Below are positions 7,807 through 11,309 of a stretch of 11,309 nt of DNA, one piece after another. The notes under the pieces were generated by a model, which was not told the DNA's origin, ran no database searches, and saw only the letters and a list, made by a program, of their open reading frames with translations. Source of the stretch: Neolentinus lepideus HHB14362 ss-1 (Eukaryota > Basidiomycota > Agaricomycetes > Gloeophyllales > Gloeophyllaceae); contig KV425674.1 of assembly GCA_001632425.1 (NCBI GenBank), positions 14,286 through 25,594 on the forward strand, written 5' to 3'. How positions within the stretch are numbered: the stretch's first letter is position 1; each line of letters begins with the position of its first letter. The position numbers were made by a program, and so were the translations under genes.

Positions 7807-8031
7807 CACTGTCAGCATTAGTGCCTATCTGGACAGCAAGACTCTGTTACTATGCAAAACAAAATCTGCCTTCGGCCTGGTTTGAACCTGCAGTAGGTGA
7901 TGTTACCACTTAGCCATTATGTCTTGCTTTAATCTCTATGACTCAGACCTCTTGTTCCCTACTTTATTTCGCTTCTTCCCTTATTCATCTCACGTGTTTC
8001 TCATGCCACATTACTCCCTAAAATGTGCATT
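7807..8031 (-). repeat. tRNA-promoter-bearing repeat, copy 2
   Basis: On the plus strand it runs from CAGCATTAGTGCC through TATGCAAAACAAAATC, GGTTTGAACC, GATGTTACCACTTAGCCATT and CCTCTTGTTCC to CCACATTACTCCCTAAAATG. On the minus strand this gives an A-box match TGGCTAAGTGG and a B-box match GGTTCAAACC. Compared with the copy at 9084 it lacks 16 bp between the boxes: one CTGCAG (7888-7893) replaces two CTGCAGs that flank 10 bp. Homology stops near 8031, before the 51-bp direct repeats. The terminus at 7807 abuts the minus-strand copia fragment. Confidence 0.75.
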
Positions 8032-8039
8032 CTGCTCAT

Positions 8040-9083
8040 TCTGCACTCAGTACACTGCCCTTGGACTTGGATTTATGGAAACAAGCACTGCTCCCACACC
8101 AATCTGGATGACTTGCATCAAGTAGTCTCCAAGCAGCTAGTCACTGGCCTTACCATTCGCTCAATGGCTTCACCAGACCCCATATGCAAGCCTTGTCTTG
8201 CTGGCAAAATGCACAGACACAATGTCCCCAAGACTGCCTCGAGAAAACAGTGCAGACTCGCTCTTGTGCACACAGATCTCAAGGGCCCCATGCCTACTGC
8301 AACCCCAGAGGGCTATCTCTACTGGATTGTCTTTGTAGATGATGCTTCGCGTTTTTGGGCTGTAATGTTCCTGCGACATAAGAGTGAAGCACTGGATGCA
8401 TTCAAAACATTCAAAGCATATGCAGAGAATGCAACTGGGTGCAAGATCACCATTCTGTGTGATGACAAGGGAGGGGAGTACAAGAGCAAAGCCTTTGATG
8501 CTTTTTGTGCAGAACATGGTATTCAGCGCCAACACACAGAGACTGATGAGCCGCATCAGAATGGAGTCACAGAGCGAGCTAATCGCACTATTGCAGAGGG
8601 GGCTACCACTAAACTTCACCAAGCTAAGCTTCCTCCATCCTTCTGGGCTCATGCTGTCAGCACCTTTGTTAGGACATGCAATTCTATGCCTACAGCTGCT
8701 TTAAGTGGTGGAATACCCTTCACTGCATGGAAAGGCAACAAGACCAAACCAGATGTGTCTTATTTTCGCATTTTTGGGTGTTTGGCCTATGTGTTGATCA
8801 GAAAGGACCAGAGGAAGGCTCTTCAGCCTCATACTCACAAATGCATCTTTGTTGGCTATGCGAGAGAAGCTAAGGCTTGAGAGTTCTGGGACCCAGTTAC
8901 CCAGAAGTTTTATATTAGCAGCAATGCTGTTTTCGATGAACGCTGCTTTCCAGGCAACTCCAAGTCCATCAATGTCTTTGGTGTACCTCTAGGTGATGTG
9001 GACATCCATCATGTGGACGATGACGAGCCTCCTACACCTGATAATCTCACTGGACCACTGCCAGATCAGGGGGGAGATGATGT
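8040..9083 (+). pseudogene. Ty1/copia integrase pseudogene (subfamily 1)
   Basis: Begins in the GAG-pre-integrase zinc-finger region. PLDLDLW reads in one frame near 8052-8075; the continuation KHCSHTNLDDLHQ needs a one-base shift near 8080. The Zn CxxC pair is in PICKPCLAGK (CxxC at codons 8185 and 8194). The rve catalytic core follows, with D (8275, TDLKGP), D (8464, CDDKGGEY) and E (8572, TERANRT); D and E are separated by 35 residues, the canonical D,D35E. An in-frame TGA at 8878-8880 sits where the related fragment has TGG (Trp, GYAPGTWAW). Beyond it the frame resumes with EFWDPVTQKFYISSNAVFDE and an acidic linker, then ends at a tRNA-like repeat at 9084. Reverse transcriptase and RNase H are absent. 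It differs clearly in sequence from the 9986-11173 fragment, so two copia lineages are present. Confidence 0.9.
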
Positions 9084-9458
9084 CGGCATTAGTGCCTATC
9101 CAGACAGCAAGACTCTCTTGCTATGCAAAACAAAATCCACCTTCAGCCCGGTTTGAACCTGCAGTCTTGGGAGACTGCAGTAGGTGATGTTACCACTTAG
9201 CTATTATGTTTTGCTTTAACCTCTATGACTCGGACCTCTTGTTCCATACTTTATTTCCCTTCTTTCCTTATTCGTCTCGCGTGTTTCCCATGCCACATTA
9301 CTTCCTAAAATGCGTTCAGAGTCAAGCTCTTCTTCATCCAACTTATAGAGCTTGACTCAGGTGTGTAAACTGTCTGTATTGTAGTAATCCAACTTATAGA
9401 GCTTGACTCAGGCTTCCTGGTGTGCATTGTGAGACCTACAGGCTTCCAGCTTGATAGG
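9084..9458 (-). repeat. tRNA-promoter-bearing repeat, copy 3 (longest)
   Basis: The plus strand starts GGCATTAGTGCC (preceded by TGTC) and shares TATGCAAAACAAAATCCACC, the two CTGCAG blocks and the GTTACCACTTAGCTATT A-box complement with the other copies. The 26-bp repeats seen in copy 1 lie at 9336-9361 and 9387-9412, again with period 51. An extra segment of about 33 bp near 9412-9445, flanked by GGCTTCC, is absent from copy 1. The repeat ends CAGCTTGATAG near 9458. On the minus strand the tRNA-like module has good A and B boxes and an 8-bp stem. The 9084 end interrupts the copia linker. Confidence 0.75.
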
Positions 9459-9841
9459 TTATGAGCCCAATGCTTTAGGGTCTCCAAAATCGCACTTTTA
9501 GCTCATCATCTGCACTCTAGAGGTACATCCAACCTCATCTGGATCCATCCATCTGCCATCCATCTCCATGTCGACTTTCTGTCTACTCTAGTGGTCCATC
9601 CAGACCCTACGACGTTGATTCCAGCTTCCTAGCGCTGTCCTACGCTTATTCGCTGCGCGATTACGCCTAGAATCGCTCCCTGGCCCAATAGGACCACCTA
9701 CTCGCTCTCCAGCTTCATCTCTACCTCTGAACTTGCTTATCTGGTCTCAGACTCGTCTCTACTGCTTCCTACTATCATCCTACGTCCATCTACACTGCTG
9801 GGATGGGGTCTGTAATGTTTGAGCTATTAGGGTGCAATAAA
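9459..9841. other. Pyrimidine-rich spacer without a gene
   Basis: C/T-rich on the plus strand with ATCCATC-type simple repeats (about 9526-9566). No reading frame with recognisable content. Bases 9820-9841 (GTTTGAGC to CAATAAAT) directly follow the 3' end of the tRNA-like sequence on the minus strand and could be the body of a SINE. Confidence 0.45.
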
Positions 9842-9914
9842 TGACCAGACCAGGGATTGAACCCAGGGCCTACTGGATGGTACCCAGATGCTCTACCAAC
9901 TGAGCTATCCGGTC
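9842..9914 (-). tRNA. tRNA-Lys-like sequence with ACC anticodon; probable pseudogene or SINE head
   Basis: Minus strand, 72 nt plus discriminator A. It folds as a cloverleaf: acceptor GACCGGA/TCTGGTC (7 pairs, one G-U), D stem GCTC/GAGC, anticodon stem TCTGG/CCAGT (4 of 5 pairs), T stem CTGGG/CCTGG (two G-U pairs). The A box TAGCTCAGTTGG and B box GGTTCAATCCC are consensus. The loop is GTACCAT, so the anticodon is ACC (9881-9879), formally Gly(GGU). A34 tRNA-Gly is not normally used in eukaryotes, and the body resembles tRNA-Lys (GGATAGCTCAGT.GGTAGAGCATC). No T-run terminator follows directly. It is more likely a tRNA-derived SINE or tRNA pseudogene than a working tRNA. Confidence 0.6.
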
Positions 9915-9922
9915 CTAAGTTC

Positions 9923-9981
9923 AGTGGAGGTGACTAGTCATATGACTAGTTACAGCTGAGTGTGTAACTGTAGCCTCCACT
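9923..9981. repeat. Hairpin with perfect 18-bp palindrome beside the tRNA-like sequence
   Basis: The outer stem AGTGGAGG (9923-9930) / CCTCCACT (9974-9981) encloses ACTAGTCATATGACTAGT (9933-9950), a perfect palindrome, and a GTTAC...GTAAC pair. It lies 8 bp upstream, in the tRNA sense, of the tRNA-like sequence. Function unknown. Confidence 0.75.
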
Positions 9982-9985
9982 CTAA

Positions 9986-11173
9986 TGGCACACACACAAT
10001 GCACTAAGTGTTATGAGGGCTTATGACAGTACAGGGACCCACTCCTGTTGGATGAGTAAGCGTGATTACCAATTCCAACATGAGCTGGTTCTGGGAGAGT
10101 CAAAGGCACCTGTAGTTGTACTCCACAATGTTCTTCATGTTCCTCAGCTTGGGTCTAATCTATTGTCTGTCTACCACCTGACTAAGATGAAGGGCTATCG
10201 CTGTGTGATCCAGGACGCTTTAGCGTCGTTCTACTTCCACAGTAAGCTTGTCTTCACTGCGTCTGTCAACAATCGCAACACTGGCTACTTGAATGGGCGT
10301 ACTCTTGTGTCCCCATCGCAGAGCACGTCGCTCACTGACGCTTGTCCTCTGGACTTGGTGCTTTGGCACCATCGCTTGTCCCATGTCAACCTCAACTATG
10401 TTCAGTGCATGAAGCAGAAGCAGCTCGTCCAAGGTCTAGTCATTCGCTCCACCAGTGTTCCGGATCCGATCTGTGAGCCCTGCATCGCTGGCAAGCAACA
10501 CCATCACGATGTTCCTCAGCATGCTACACGTCCTTCAGCTCTGCTTGACTTAGTGGTTTCTGACTTGAAGGGTCCACTCTGTGTCGCTTTGATTGAAGGC
10601 TATCACTACTGGATCACATTCATTGACACCCATACCCGCTACTTCACCGTTGCTTTCCTTAAGCATAAGAGCAACGCCTTCGCTGCATTCAAAGTCTTCA
10701 AGGCTCAGGTGGAGACTGAGCTTGGGACGAAGATCAAGTCTTCGATGGATGACAAGGGCGGCGAGTATGTTGGAAAGGATTGGGATGAGTTCTGTTGCCA
10801 GGAGGGTATTGTGCGCAAGCACACTGAGACGGATGAGCCGTATCAGAATGGGATTGCTGAGCGCGCAAACCAGACTATCCAGGCCACTGTGACTGCTATG
10901 CTCTTTGAAGCTAAGCTCCCTGTGTCGTTCTGGACTTATGCTGTTCGCTGTTTTGTCCATGTCCATAATCGCATCCCTCACTCTGTGCTCTCTGGTGCGA
11001 TTCTCTATTCCTTGTGAAAGAAGGGGAAGAAACCCGACATCTCCTACTTCCGGGTCTTTGGTTCACTCGCTTATGTCCTTATATGCAAGAAGCAGTGCAA
11101 AGCGCCTCAGCCTCACACTCGCAAGTGTATCTTTGTTGGCTATGCCCCTAGTACTCGTGCTTGGACTTTCTTC
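9986..11173 (+). pseudogene. Ty1/copia protease remnant and integrase pseudogene (subfamily 2)
   Basis: Residue numbers count from the ATG at 10013; the frame is open from 9986. A degraded aspartic-protease motif DSTGT (codon 10025) is followed by the protease C-terminal VVVLHNVLHVPQLGSNLLSV. The zinc finger comes next: WHHRLSH (residues 118-124), then CEPC (154-157). The rve core has D184 (SDLKGP), D247 (DDKGGEY) and E283 (AERANQT), again D,D35E. An in-frame TGA at 11015-11017 replaces the TGG that the minus-strand relative keeps (SFWKKGKKPD against SL-stop-KKGKKPD). The frame then continues to FVGYAPSTRAWTFF and stops at a tRNA-like repeat at 11174. The protease lacks its middle; gag, reverse transcriptase and RNase H are absent. 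The element cannot mobilise itself. Confidence 0.9.
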
Positions 11174-11309
11174 TCGGCATTAGTGCCTATCCGGACAGCA
11201 AGACTCTCTTACTATGCAAAACAAGACCCGCCTTCAGCCCGCTTCGAACCTGCAGTCTTGGGAGACTGCAGTAGGTGATGTTACCACTTAGCCATTCTGT
11301 CTTGCTTTA
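11174..11309 (-). repeat. tRNA-promoter-bearing repeat, copy 4 (runs off the window)
   Basis: Starts CGGCATTAGTGCCTATCCGG directly after the truncated copia frame and follows copy 3 closely: TATGCAAAACAAGACC, CTTCGAACCTGCAGTC, GGGAGACTGCAG and GATGTTACCACTTAGCCATT. On the minus strand the A-box match is TGGCTAAGTGG and the B-box-like string is GGTTCGAAGC. It continues past the window end. Confidence 0.75.

Noticed and set aside
7371..7913. 180-codon plus-strand open frame
   Set aside because: It is antisense to the minus-strand copia fragment and ends inside a tRNA-like repeat; the minus strand carries the recognisable motifs.
7807..9458. Helitron-type 3' end at the repeat terminus
   Set aside because: A small terminal hairpin exists, but the sequence does not end in CTRR and no A/T insertion site is visible.
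10550..10981. 143-codon minus-strand open frame
   Set aside because: Antisense shadow of the integrase core on the plus strand.
1..11309. CRISPR array, bacterial operon or phage module
   Set aside because: No regularly spaced repeats, ribosome-binding sites or prokaryotic gene order. The repeats here are minisatellite, interspersed or inverted.

Overview
The window looks like a repeat-rich, gene-poor island of a filamentous fungal genome, most likely an agaricomycete basidiomycete. This rests on the decayed Ty1/copia-type pol fragments, a decayed JmjC-like gene of a kind common in mushroom-forming fungi, fungal-sized candidate introns, and tRNA-derived interspersed repeats. The species is inferred from style, not proven. 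I see no intact protein-coding gene, no bacterial operon structure and no CRISPR array.

Layout. Bases 1-1000 are AT-rich. A perfect 193-bp inverted repeat (1-193 / 308-500) is followed, on the minus strand, by an unidentified decayed reading frame (966-304) whose last third lies in the right arm. About 1010-1991 (+) is a JmjC-like pseudogene broken over three frames. It runs into a degenerate TTTGTA-rich minisatellite (about 2040-2820). From 3010 to 3957 one unknown repeat occurs three times: full copy, partial direct copy and full inverted copy. From 4108 to 4385 lies the first of four copies of a tRNA-promoter-bearing repeat. Bases 4386-5540 are GC-richer and hold a candidate LTR promoter and primer-binding site. 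Two large fold-backs follow (5541-5868 and 6559-6902).

From 6903 to the end the window is a mosaic of three truncated copia pol fragments: minus 6903-7806, plus 8040-9083 and plus 9986-11173. Each abuts a copy of the tRNA-derived repeat at the same repeat terminus. The two plus-strand fragments keep the integrase D,D35E triad. All three lack reverse transcriptase and RNase H, and all are broken. A tRNA-Lys-like sequence with an abnormal ACC anticodon lies at 9842-9914 (-), beside a strong palindrome.

Nothing here forms a working pathway. The region reads as a graveyard of nested insertions. Its most interesting properties are three long fold-back structures that could give double-stranded RNA if transcribed, a recurrent repeat-copia junction, and a possible tRNA-Lys-derived SINE.
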